Source: Dasania sp. GY-MA-18
Lineage (GTDB): Bacteria > Pseudomonadota > Gammaproteobacteria > Pseudomonadales > Dasaniaceae
Length of the DNA: 64,000 nt
Reading direction: 5' to 3'
Assembly: GCF_024734385.1 (NCBI RefSeq)
Contig: NZ_JANHAP010000005.1
Coordinates: forward strand, 124,001-188,000
Shown: one piece after another, positions 1 through 7,932 of the stretch
How the letters are laid out: each line of letters begins with the position of its first letter
Numbering within the stretch: position 1 is the first letter of the stretch
The notes under the pieces: model-generated
Seen by the model: only the letters and a program-made list of their open reading frames with translations
Database searches by the model: none
Told to the model about the DNA's origin: nothing
Made by a program: the position numbers and the translations under genes

Positions 1-2
1 CC

Positions 3-1838
3 GATGATATTTCTTACAGATTATCGGGGTTTACATCTAAATATGATGGTTATTTAGAGAATGACTACCCTCAAAAAACTTATACTACCAGTGGTAATGG
101 TGCCGCGCCATTAAGTAACGGCGGTGCTGATTTACCTGGTGCTGGCGATGATTTGGGGGGCGATGAAAGCTGGGCGCTTAGGGGACAGTTAGTTACTGCT
201 GTTAATGATAATTCGGATTTAAGTCTGATTGGTTTTTATTCAGAGTCTAAACAGTCAACAGGTCCCTATCAAGCAACTCCTACTATTGCCCAGGTTGATG
301 CTAATGGCAATACTCTTAATACATTCAGAATTGGTCCTAATGAAACCCGTGAAATTATTGGGCCGAATGGTGTGGGGGTAGATGCTTGGTTAGATGGCGA
401 TAGTGATAATGTACGGCCTGCTGGTCGAACCTTATACGGATATTTAGATCCTGATGGTAATGATTTCACGACTTCAAGTGATTATGCTTTTGATGATATA
501 AATACCTATAAGACCTATGGTGGTACCGTCAATTACTATCTTGAATTACCAGATGGGATGACATTATCGGCGATAACAGATTTCAAGCATCATGATAAGT
601 TTACTACGCTTGACTTAGATGCTGGCCCGCAAAGTCAATTTACTTATCTTGGTGAGGCCGATATAGATTCTGTTACACAAGAATTTAGGTTAAGTGGCGA
701 CTCTGAAGCCGATGGAATGAGGTGGATGGTAGGTTTATTTTACCTAGATATTGATGCGTTAAGTATTGGTGGCTTAAGTGCACTAAAAAACTCTTCTTCA
801 GGATTTCCTGCAGATTTTGAGCAGCCTAGGGTTTCATATTTAGAAACGAAATCTTATTCGATATTTGGTCAGATGGAGTTCGATTTAACAGAAACCCTTA
901 AGTTAACAACAGGTTTACGTGGAACTAACGAGTCCAAAGATTATACCTTTGATGTCTACTTTACTATTCCTAACGTTGATCCTAATGGTTGGGAAATTCC
1001 CGATCGCGATGGAGGTTCACCTGCTGTATTTGAAAATCATATCGAAGATGACAATAGTGAAAATCTATGGACGGGTAAAATACAATTAGATTGGCAGGTT
1101 AATGACGATATGCTGATTTACACAGGGTTTAATCGTGGTGTTAAGGCCGGAAGCTTCAACTCTGGTGATCACGCTCTAACGCCTGAGTTAGCACCTTATG
1201 AAAAAGAAGTGCTTCATGCTTATGAACTAGGGATTAAAAGTGAGTGGTTAGAGAATACAGTTCGGATTAATGGCGCGGCTTATTACTATGATTATAAAGA
1301 TTACCAGGCTGCCAGATGGACGGGGTTGGCTAATGTTATCACCAATAATGATTCCACTGTGCAAGGGGTGGAGGTGGAGGTAATTACATCGCCAATAGAT
1401 AATCTTGATGTCATGTTAACAGCTGCATATATCGACGCGAACGTTGAAGATTTAAATCTTATTGGTGATGGTTCAATATTAGTTGATGTTACACCAACAT
1501 TCTCGCCTAAAAAATCATTTTCAGCCTTTATTAATTATACGATAGAGGATGTTTTTGAAGGTGAACTATCTCTGCAGTTAAATAGTAGTTATCAGTCGAG
1601 CATATACTCAAATTTATCTAACTTTGACTCAACCGAGTTTGATAGCTGGACGGTGACAGATGTGCGCGCCAGCTGGGTTAGCTCAGAGGGCAATTGGATC
1701 GTGTCGACTTTTATTAAAAACGTAACTGATGAGCGTTACAATGTTATAGGCTTCGATTTGTCTACCGTCTGCGGGTGTAACGAGGAGGCACAAGGGAAGC
1801 CCAAGTGGGCAGGTGCTTCGGTTAAATATATCTATTAA
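3..1838 (+). CDS. TonB-dependent outer-membrane receptor, 5' end outside the window
   Basis: The reading frame is open from base 3, so the gene begins to the left of the window and only the last 611 residues are present; the plug domain and TonB box are missing. The residues show the repeating amphipathic beta-strands of a TonB-dependent receptor barrel (for example the QEFRLSGD, MLIYTGFNRGVKAG and VEVEVITSP strands) and the family's C-terminal pattern, a KPKWAGASVKY segment ending in an aromatic residue. Such receptors import iron chelates, vitamins or glycans across the outer membrane using TonB energy. The ligand cannot be inferred. No downstream partner is visible because about 1.1 kb without genes follows. 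Confidence 0.9.
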   Translation, partial: DDISYRLSGFTSKYDGYLENDYPQKTYTTSGNGAAPLSNGGADLPGAGDDLGGDESWALRGQLVTAVNDNSDLSLIGFYSESKQSTGPYQATPTIAQVDANGNTLNTFRIGPNETREIIGPNGVGVDAWLDGDSDNVRPAGRTLYGYLDPDGNDFTTSSDYAFDDINTYKTYGGTVNYYLELPDGMTLSAITDFKHHDKFTTLDLDAGPQSQFTYLGEADIDSVTQEFRLSGDSEADGMRWMVGLFYLDIDALSIGGLSALKNSSSGFPADFEQPRVSYLETKSYSIFGQMEFDLTETLKLTTGLRGTNESKDYTFDVYFTIPNVDPNGWEIPDRDGGSPAVFENHIEDDNSENLWTGKIQLDWQVNDDMLIYTGFNRGVKAGSFNSGDHALTPELAPYEKEVLHAYELGIKSEWLENTVRINGAAYYYDYKDYQAARWTGLANVITNNDSTVQGVEVEVITSPIDNLDVMLTAAYIDANVEDLNLIGDGSILVDVTPTFSPKKSFSAFINYTIEDVFEGELSLQLNSSYQSSIYSNLSNFDSTEFDSWTVTDVRASWVSSEGNWIVSTFIKNVTDERYNVIGFDLSTVCGCNEEAQGKPKWAGASVKYIY

Positions 1839-2285
1839 GTGTTTGCTTTACTCAGAGTGTTTTCTGGTGAGTGTTTGTAATGTTGAATTAATGGGCTTCA
1901 CCAGTTTTTGAGGCGCTACAGACGGTCAGTATTGCTGCTGGAGATGGCCAAAGGATTTGCCACTAGACTGCTAGCGTCTTGTGATGTCAAGGCTGCTAGC
2001 AGCAAGTTGTGGCGTATCACGACCTTTCTTTTAAAACTGGCCACCAAGATTTATTAATAGGTGTTCAATTTTTTCGTTTTTAATGTTGGGTGGTTGCTTA
2101 ATGGGGGGGTAAGCGCTTTGTGGTGATTGTATTCTGTGGAGCGTTTATCGCTTTTTTGTGCTGTGAGTGCAAGTGGTCGGACACGATGGTGTTTTTCGCT
2201 TGTCCGGATAAAACGATTTCATAGTAAGGTGTTGTGGGCTCTTCGATATTGGGCAAAGATTAAGAGTGGTGCCAGTGGGCGGATT

Positions 2286-2323
2286 GGTCATAACAACTTG
2301 AGGTTGTTATGACCTCTACGAGG
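2286..2323 (+). repeat. paired-hairpin repeat, copy 1
   Basis: A 12 bp perfect stem (2286-2297 with 2303-2314) closes the pentaloop TTGAG and is followed at once by a small CCTC/GAGG hairpin (2313-2323). It shares the loop and the two-hairpin layout with the copies at 2368 and 2628, although the stem sequences differ. Confidence 0.7.
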
Positions 2324-2367
2324 CGCCTTTAAAGAACAGGCGACCAAAATGCTCTCGCATTTTGTAA

Positions 2368-2403
2368 TTAAAACAGCTTGATGCTGTTTTAACCCCTTCG
2401 GGG
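2368..2403 (+). repeat. paired-hairpin repeat, copy 2
   Basis: TTAAAACAGC pairs with GCTGTTTTAA around the loop TTGAT, followed directly by a CCCC-TTC-GGGG hairpin (2393-2403). Both stems differ in sequence from copies 1 and 3 while the architecture is kept. Confidence 0.7.
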
Positions 2404-2627
2404 CTCAGCGTGCCCCATGAAATACTTTGGGTATCGTCGCTTTACTCCTTGTTCCCTTTGTGCTGTAAGCACAAACGGTCGAACCGGGTCAGCGTGGCCC
2501 GCGCAATGTTTTGGCCATCTCGCCCGCTTTGCATTAGCGTAGTTATTAAGGAGTTTTATTGGTACTGGAAGTTGTTTTAGGTGGAGTTCTAATTGAGTTT
2601 GGTGCGCGCTGCTCGTGGGCGGACTAA

Positions 2628-2664
2628 TCGTAGCAGCTTGAGGCTGCTACGACCTCTAACGAGG
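2628..2664 (+). repeat. paired-hairpin repeat, copy 3
   Basis: TCGTAGCAGC pairs with GCTGCTACGA around TTGAG, followed by CCTC/GAGG (2653-2664). The 15 bases upstream (GTGGGCGGACT) also resemble those upstream of copy 1. Confidence 0.7.
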
Positions 2665-2790
2665 CATCGTCGCTACGCTCCTCGTTCCCTTTGTGCTGTA
2701 AGCACAAATGGTCGAACCGGGTCCGAGCCCGCGTTGCATTAGCTTAGCTCTAAAGGAGTTTTGTTGGTGCTGGGATGATGCAGTGTAGAA

Positions 2791-2797
2791 TGGTACC
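2791..2797 (+). other. putative attL core (TGGTACC)
   Basis: TGGTACC here matches the right-hand copy at 46506-46512, and the bases just upstream (AGAA versus AGAT) match at three of four positions. Joining the left flank to the right flank here would leave the tRNA-Leu gene intact, as expected for attB. Joining the other halves gives an attP in which the recombinase frame stays open for 25 more sense codons beyond TGG TAC before a stop at 2869-2871. Confidence 0.55.
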
Positions 2798-2892
2798 CCG
2801 AGCCCTCCTTACTGCGAACCATTAAAACCTTGGTGGTAGCCCTCCCTGTGAGGTTTAAAAAAGCTGCGTAACCCTTGATTTTATTGAGGTTT

Positions 2893-2921
2893 GCGACAAT
2901 TCCCCCCCTTGTTATGTCGCC
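2893..2921 (+). repeat. 29-base phage hairpin element, copy 1
   Basis: GCGACA and TGTCGC form the arms around a pyrimidine-rich centre ending in CCCTTGTT. Twenty-five of 29 bases are identical to 10207-10235. Each copy lies a short distance before a morphogenesis transcription unit (terminase here, capsid there), which suggests a phage regulatory site rather than chance. Confidence 0.55.
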
Positions 2922-2944
2922 CTGTTGATTGCTTCAATGGTCTA

Positions 2945-3931
2945 ATGGCGAACCCTTCAGTTATTGCTACAGACAACCCAGCAGACCGCATGGTGACTTT
3001 TCGCTGTACGGATTGTGAGCATACGTTTAAGTCGGAGCCTGGCCGTGTTGTTGATGCGCCCGGGCTAGCCTTCCCTTATGAGTATTTTTGCGACTGCGAA
3101 TTATGCGGGGCAGAGCTCAGTCAAATTTGGTGGGAAAAAAACTTATTCCAGGCGCATGTAAAAGCCACCGGCCCTAAAACCCCTGAGGGCAAGGCGGCAG
3201 CTAGCGCCAACCTCGAAGGCTACCCCACAGCCGAGCAAATGCTGCGCATACGGTTTAACGGCTTAAAAAATGGCGCTCATGCTAAAACAGCAATTGCCTT
3301 TCCAGCCAAGCCTGGCAAGTACGCACACTGCAAAACCTGCGATATAGATCATGATTTTTGCCGCCAGCAACCAGCTTGCCTGCGCCGCTCAGAGCTAATG
3401 CTTAAGTATTTGGCCGCCGTAAAGTCGGGTGACCCATCACACCTGGAAGATATACATATAGTTAACCAGGCCACTGTAACCGCCGTTCTGGGCGACATGA
3501 TGCAGGAGGTTATTAACGACGGCCCTACGCTGCGCTCGCCTGCGTATGTAAGTTCTAAAGATGGCGATATTAGTTTTGTAAAAGATCCGCGCAGCAAGGA
3601 TAGGGAGGCTTACATCATGGATGTAAAGGCGCACCCCTTGCTTAAACTAATGATGGAGTTTATGCAAAAAAACAGCATGACCTTATCTGACCTAAACCTA
3701 ACACCCAAAATACACGTTGATCAAAACATCATGGCCGGCCAATTGGCTGGTGATGCCGTTGATAAAGAACGCTCGGCTGATTACCAGCAAAAAATGCTAG
3801 ACCAGGTTAGCCATCTTAAAAGTCTGGTTAGCCGCGGCAAAGCTCGGCTGGTTAACGATAAAGTATTGCAGGAATACCAACAGGAAGAGCTGGACGATGA
3901 CGAGGGGGTAATCGATGTCAGCCCGGATTAA
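2945..3931 (+). CDS. phage terminase small-subunit-like zinc-finger protein
   Basis: This 328-residue protein directly precedes and overlaps the terminase large subunit (17 bases), the place of the small subunit that recognises phage DNA for packaging. The N-terminus has a zinc ribbon (CTDC about residues 18-21 and a CDCELCG cluster about 35 residues later). A second cysteine-rich segment (CKTCDIDHDFC) follows in the middle, and the C-terminus is acidic. I chose the ATG at 2945. A longer frame starts at 2891 inside the hairpin element, and an ATG near 2990 is also possible; none has a strong ribosome-binding site. Function is assigned from position and general resemblance, not from a diagnostic motif. 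Confidence 0.6.
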   Translation: MANPSVIATDNPADRMVTFRCTDCEHTFKSEPGRVVDAPGLAFPYEYFCDCELCGAELSQIWWEKNLFQAHVKATGPKTPEGKAAASANLEGYPTAEQMLRIRFNGLKNGAHAKTAIAFPAKPGKYAHCKTCDIDHDFCRQQPACLRRSELMLKYLAAVKSGDPSHLEDIHIVNQATVTAVLGDMMQEVINDGPTLRSPAYVSSKDGDISFVKDPRSKDREAYIMDVKAHPLLKLMMEFMQKNSMTLSDLNLTPKIHVDQNIMAGQLAGDAVDKERSADYQQKMLDQVSHLKSLVSRGKARLVNDKVLQEYQQEELDDDEGVIDVSPD

Positions 3932-5516
3932 TGCCGCCCAGCGCGCCGAGCTGCAAAATGTTGCCGAGCGCGAGGTGCTGCGCTACAAAGGCAACCACCC
4001 ACTATGGCATAAACATATACACGGGGCCGACCTAGACCCCATGCAAGTGCTCAAAATGGTGGAAATGGACGAACACCTATTTACCGTTGATTACTCGTGC
4101 CGTCGTACCCGTAAAACATCCACAAAAGAGCTATGGTTTTTAGAGTACATGGCCTGTAACGCCGACCAATCGCTAGGCATTATCGCCCCTACAGAAAGCC
4201 AAAGTATTACCAATCTAAATTACCACACCGATGCCATTCGCCGATCCCCCATATTGTCAAACTTTATCAACACCAAAGGTGGCCGCAAACAAATGGCCGA
4301 TAGTTACTATCAGTTTGCCAACCGCTCGCAAGCCGAGGCTTACGGCATTATGGGCCAGGTGGACGGCGACGATTTAACCATTGCCAGCATAGAAGAGGTG
4401 GACGATTTACCGCAAGAGCGCTTATTTTCACGGTTCTTACTCACCATGGGGGCAACCGACAGGCTGGGGGCTGATAAAGATTCGGTTAACGATCAAATAA
4501 TTCGCATTACCGGTGTATTCAAAGGGGCTGATACGCTTTCAGACTTAATCGACTCTGGCGATTTTCATGTTCTACCCGTGGTCGATTGCTACACAGGTAT
4601 AGAGCTGGGCGTGGTTAAAGAGTCTTTTATGACGCTAATGCAGGGTCAGCTATCTAGCGAAGAGTATATACGGCAGCTGCTATGCCAAAACATAGCAGCC
4701 AAAAACTTGATTTGGGAAAAATGGGTAAGGCAGGCGCTGCAGCGCGGCCTCATGGCTGGTGTAAAACTAGTAGAGCCAGAGATAATGGCGGTTTACAAAA
4801 AGCGCGGCCTGCTATCGTTTGGTTACGACCACACCGGCCATGGTGAGGCGGCGAGCTCGTCGCGCTCAGCGCTGGTGGTTAAAGAAATGATAGGCAACCA
4901 CATAGCCACCATATTTTGCAAAACATGGCCGCCAGGTACCGACGAAAAAATAATACTGCACGACCTGGTAAGCCTATGGCGTTATTTTATGCCCGATTAC
5001 GCCATGGGCGACGCCTTTGGCATAGGCCTGCTTACCGCGCTAAACGACAGGCTGTTTACTGAGGGGCTAACCGCCATATCCCGCATGGCTGTGGGCGGTG
5101 GCGAATCCACCGCCAGCACCTGGACGGACTGGGCTTTTGCACCACTACGATTTGAGGGCATGATTAAACACCAAATGGCGCAGGCCGTGCGCGCCACTTA
5201 CCAAAATGGCTTTGCCGTACTGCCCTACATCGACAACGAAGAGGGCGGCGACCCGCTTGTCGACGATATGCGCACCCTCCAAAAACAACTAATTAACATT
5301 AAACAAACACCCGTAAAAAACGGCAGCTATAACAGCTATGAGATGGTAAAAAAACTTATTGGTGACGATTTGTTTGATGCCGACATGGCTGGCACCTGGG
5401 CGCTGGTCACCCGCGGTGAAAGCAGCTATGCCACCGAAATTAACACCTTAGAACGAACTCGCCAGCAGCTGCTAGGCAGCAATAACCTGCGCCAACTGGG
5501 AGGCCTAAATGGCTAA
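3915..5516 (+). CDS. phage terminase large subunit
   Basis: A 533-residue packaging motor: an ATPase that drives DNA into the prohead and a nuclease that cuts the concatemer. Near residue 63 the P-loop is unusual, reading CRRTRKTS where GxxxxGKT/S is normal, and keeps only the final KTS. LTIASIEEVDD about 90 residues later fits Walker B with its following acid. The C-terminal half has the RNase H-like nuclease pattern, with FGYDHTG and later YAMGDAFG aspartates. The start has a strong GAGGGGG ribosome-binding site 8 bases upstream. It overlaps the upstream gene by 17 bases and the portal gene by 8, so translation is probably coupled. Confidence 0.85.
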   Translation: MSARINAAQRAELQNVAEREVLRYKGNHPLWHKHIHGADLDPMQVLKMVEMDEHLFTVDYSCRRTRKTSTKELWFLEYMACNADQSLGIIAPTESQSITNLNYHTDAIRRSPILSNFINTKGGRKQMADSYYQFANRSQAEAYGIMGQVDGDDLTIASIEEVDDLPQERLFSRFLLTMGATDRLGADKDSVNDQIIRITGVFKGADTLSDLIDSGDFHVLPVVDCYTGIELGVVKESFMTLMQGQLSSEEYIRQLLCQNIAAKNLIWEKWVRQALQRGLMAGVKLVEPEIMAVYKKRGLLSFGYDHTGHGEAASSSRSALVVKEMIGNHIATIFCKTWPPGTDEKIILHDLVSLWRYFMPDYAMGDAFGIGLLTALNDRLFTEGLTAISRMAVGGGESTASTWTDWAFAPLRFEGMIKHQMAQAVRATYQNGFAVLPYIDNEEGGDPLVDDMRTLQKQLINIKQTPVKNGSYNSYEMVKKLIGDDLFDADMAGTWALVTRGESSYATEINTLERTRQQLLGSNNLRQLGGLNG

Positions 5517-6933
5517 CAAAATTGCAAAAAAAATTGATGCCTTTTTAGGGCGCGCCCGCACAGACAGCGGCGAGTTAGGGGCATTACACGCCGAAGCCCT
5601 ACAGGCCAACGCCGCTAGAGATTACGCAGCAGGAAAAGTAGCCACGCCCGAAAACAGCCAGCGCTATCTCTACCAGCAAATGAACGTAGACTTTAACCGC
5701 CGCGCCACCGTGTTAGACATTCGCCACATGGATAAGGCCGATGGCCGAGTTAAAAAAATTCATAAGAAAATGGCAAGGGATATCACCCAGGGCGGCTTAA
5801 AGCTGCATTGGGGGGGCAAAGAAAACTCCACCGTTATACGGCTATTTAAAAATTTTGTACAACGCCTAGAGCTAAACAGCAGGGAGAAATTACAAAGTGA
5901 CGCGCGCGGCTGTGTGATGGAGGGAAACCTAGCGTTGCAATGGGTGCTAGAAGAGGTCAACGGCGAGCGCCGCATAGGTGCTGGCGTACGCATGCCATCC
6001 GAAACCATTGTGCCGCAAGTGGATGGCAGCGGGCGCTTTAAAGATCACAACAACGCCTACCACCAGCTAGACATTATGAGCTCGCGGGTGGTTGCTAAAT
6101 TTGCCTCATGGGGCCTAACCATAGGCCGCCTAGATCCCGACAACTACGATGATCTGGGGGCCATGGGCAGGCCATACCTGGATGCCTCGCGCCCAGTGTG
6201 GCAAAAATTAATGATGACCGAAGAGGATCTAGTTATTAGGCGGCGGGTGCGCGCGCCCCAGAAGTTATCGCACAATTTGCGCGGCATGACGCCCGAGGCT
6301 GCAAAAAGTTACGAGGAAAAAGTGCGCAACGAATCGGGCGAAATACCCACAGATTTTTTTGTATCGGGCGAGGGCACAGTAACAGCCATTAGCGGCGATG
6401 CCAATTTAGAGCAAATAGCCGATGTGGAGCTATTAATAGATTCCTTTTTTTCGGGCTCCCCAGCACCTAAAGGCCTATTTGGCTATGTGGGTGACCTGCC
6501 GCGCGATGTATTAGAGGATTTAAAGCGTGACTACTACGAAGAGATAGACGGCGCACAGGATGTGCAATCTGGTGTTTACCAGCGTGGTTTTTATTTAGAC
6601 CTGCTATTACACGGTGTAAACCCCTTGGCTTACGACTTTAGCGTAGTGTTTGCCGAGCGCAAAACAGAAACCCGTAACCAGCGCGCTGATTACGCCCTTA
6701 AATTACAAGCCCTGGGCTTTCCTCAAGATATGGTGTTTACCGCCGCCGGGGCTGACCCGGTAGAGGTAAGAGCCAAACTAGAAGAGCAATTCAACAAAGC
6801 TGATCCTTACCCCGATATTTACGATGACAAAGAGGACGACGACCAAACCAAAAGCGGCAACGCCACTGTAAATGTTACGCCCGGCAACGGCCGCAAGGGT
6901 GAAAGCGCCACCACCATTAACACGAGGACGTAA
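5509..6933 (+). CDS. phage portal protein
   Basis: A 474-residue protein whose position directly after the terminase and whose sequence fit an SPP1/HK97-type portal, the dodecameric ring through which DNA enters the head. Recognisable features are the RATVLDIRHMDKADGRVKK region near residue 63, the SGSPAPKGLFGYVGDLPRDV segment near 312 and the following acidic helix ending in GAQD, and a disordered acidic/polar C-terminus (DDKEDDDQTKSG). The ATG overlaps the terminase stop region. The next gene starts 3 bases after the stop. Confidence 0.85.
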   Translation: MANKIAKKIDAFLGRARTDSGELGALHAEALQANAARDYAAGKVATPENSQRYLYQQMNVDFNRRATVLDIRHMDKADGRVKKIHKKMARDITQGGLKLHWGGKENSTVIRLFKNFVQRLELNSREKLQSDARGCVMEGNLALQWVLEEVNGERRIGAGVRMPSETIVPQVDGSGRFKDHNNAYHQLDIMSSRVVAKFASWGLTIGRLDPDNYDDLGAMGRPYLDASRPVWQKLMMTEEDLVIRRRVRAPQKLSHNLRGMTPEAAKSYEEKVRNESGEIPTDFFVSGEGTVTAISGDANLEQIADVELLIDSFFSGSPAPKGLFGYVGDLPRDVLEDLKRDYYEEIDGAQDVQSGVYQRGFYLDLLLHGVNPLAYDFSVVFAERKTETRNQRADYALKLQALGFPQDMVFTAAGADPVEVRAKLEEQFNKADPYPDIYDDKEDDDQTKSGNATVNVTPGNGRKGESATTINTRT

Positions 6934-6936
6934 GCC

Positions 6937-7503
6937 ATGAACCTAAAGACAATACTCTCTGCCGCGCTGGATGTGGCCGCCACCGTTAACCCTGGTGTTG
7001 GTGCTGCGGTAGGCCTGGTTAACAAGTTTTTGCCCGACGATAAAAAGTTAGGCAACCAAGCTACAGGCCGCGACGTTATAGCGGCGGTTGATACCCTACC
7101 AGCCGAGGTGCAGGCTAGCATTTACGAAAAAGAAATTGATTTTAAGATTTCCGAGGTTAACGCCTGGTCTAGCGTGCAGCAAGCCAACGCCGAAGCCGAC
7201 GCCAAAGGCAGCACACTACGTCCGCGCATAGCTTTAATGATGGCCTGGGCGGTGGTGGTTTCAATTATCCCTATTTCACTTTCGGTTGCGTGGGCTGTTG
7301 CTATGAGCGACAACCCCTTAAAAAGCGCGGGTGATAACTGGGAGTTGGTCACCGCCCTTATAGCCACGCCTACCATATTATTGCGCGGCTATTTTGGCTT
7401 GCGCACAGACGAGAAAAAAGCGCGATATGCGGCCTCTATCGGCCAGCCGTTAGGCTCTGTGGCACCTGCCGGTATACTTAAAGGGTTTATGGGAGGGCGC
7501 TAG
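6937..7503 (+). CDS. 3-TM holin-like membrane protein
   Basis: 188 residues with a hydrophobic N-terminal helix (about 5-30), an amphipathic middle, the RPRIALMMAWAVVVSIIPISL membrane segment (about 92-115) and another near 133-150. This is the layout of the three-TM holin family known from gene-transfer agents and tailed phages (GTA_holin_3TM). It would permeabilise the inner membrane for lysis. It sits unusually early, between the portal and the head morphogenesis gene, and is immediately followed (0-base gap) by a DUF5675 protein, making a two-gene lysis cassette. Family assignment is by pattern recognition. Confidence 0.7.
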   Translation: MNLKTILSAALDVAATVNPGVGAAVGLVNKFLPDDKKLGNQATGRDVIAAVDTLPAEVQASIYEKEIDFKISEVNAWSSVQQANAEADAKGSTLRPRIALMMAWAVVVSIIPISLSVAWAVAMSDNPLKSAGDNWELVTALIATPTILLRGYFGLRTDEKKARYAASIGQPLGSVAPAGILKGFMGGR

Positions 7504-7932
7504 ATGATAATTACCCAGCTGAGATCCTACCCCCCCAACTATACCGAGAGCCGCCTATTTATTAATGGCGGTAAGCGTTTTTGCTGGGTGTTAGAGGATA
7601 AAAAACAGCCCTTTGGTATTAAAGTGCCAGGGCAAACCTGCATACCTGAGGGCGCCTATAACGTATCAATTACTCGCAGTACACGCTGGCAAAAAGACAT
7701 GCTGCTATTGCACAACCAGGACGACCTCAGCATAGTGCGTGACGGCGTGCGCTTCACCGGTGTGCGCCCCCACGGGGGTAATGATGTAGACGACACTGCC
7801 GGCTGCCCACTTTGTGCGTACCACTCCAACCACCAGGGCAAGGTGTGGGGGCGCGCCAGTGACGATTTATTTAAGCTGGTTAAGCGCGCCCTGGATAAAG
7901 GCGAGGAAGTTCTGTGGGTGATTAGTAGCTAA
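7504..7932 (+). CDS. DUF5675-family protein, candidate lysis enzyme
   Basis: 142 residues matching my recollection of the DUF5675 family: an N-terminal strand region with CIPEGAYNV, then a VRPHGGNDVDDTAGCPL motif. The His-Gly ... Thr-x-Gly-Cys arrangement resembles the catalytic His/Cys layout of L,D-transpeptidase-like folds. No catalytic activity has been shown for it here. Because it is contiguous with a holin and no classical endolysin is visible elsewhere in the prophage, a cell-wall role at lysis is a reasonable inference. Its last base is the first base of the next start codon. Confidence 0.65.
   Translation: MIITQLRSYPPNYTESRLFINGGKRFCWVLEDKKQPFGIKVPGQTCIPEGAYNVSITRSTRWQKDMLLLHNQDDLSIVRDGVRFTGVRPHGGNDVDDTAGCPLCAYHSNHQGKVWGRASDDLFKLVKRALDKGEEVLWVISS

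Larger units (their letters stand above)
1839..2790. other. non-coding host stretch rich in hairpin repeats
   Basis: I see no credible gene here. A short reading frame at 2127-2312 is low in complexity and has no ribosome-binding site. The stretch holds three copies of a two-hairpin unit (listed separately), an AAAATGC/GCATTTT hairpin at 2345-2364, and an imperfect direct repeat: 2433-2576 resembles 2666-2775, both containing an 8 bp TTTGTGCT/AGCACAAA hairpin followed by GGTCGAACCGGGTC. It separates the receptor gene from the proposed left end of the prophage. Confidence 0.7.

Noticed and set aside
2272-2283. CCAGTGGGCGGA identical to part of tRNA-Leu (46511-46522), an alternative left attachment site
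   Set aside because: The match extends only weakly, and GTGGGCGGA also precedes another copy of the local hairpin repeat (near 2615), so it belongs to that repeat. Using it would place about 500 bases of host-like repeats inside the prophage. It remains a fallback.
2127-2312. short plus-strand frame in the left intergenic region
   Set aside because: No ribosome-binding site, biased composition, and it runs into hairpin repeat 1. Not supported as a gene.
2891-2944. longer N-terminus for the terminase small-subunit-like gene
   Set aside because: It would start inside the 29-base hairpin element shared with another locus, so this segment is more likely regulatory than coding.
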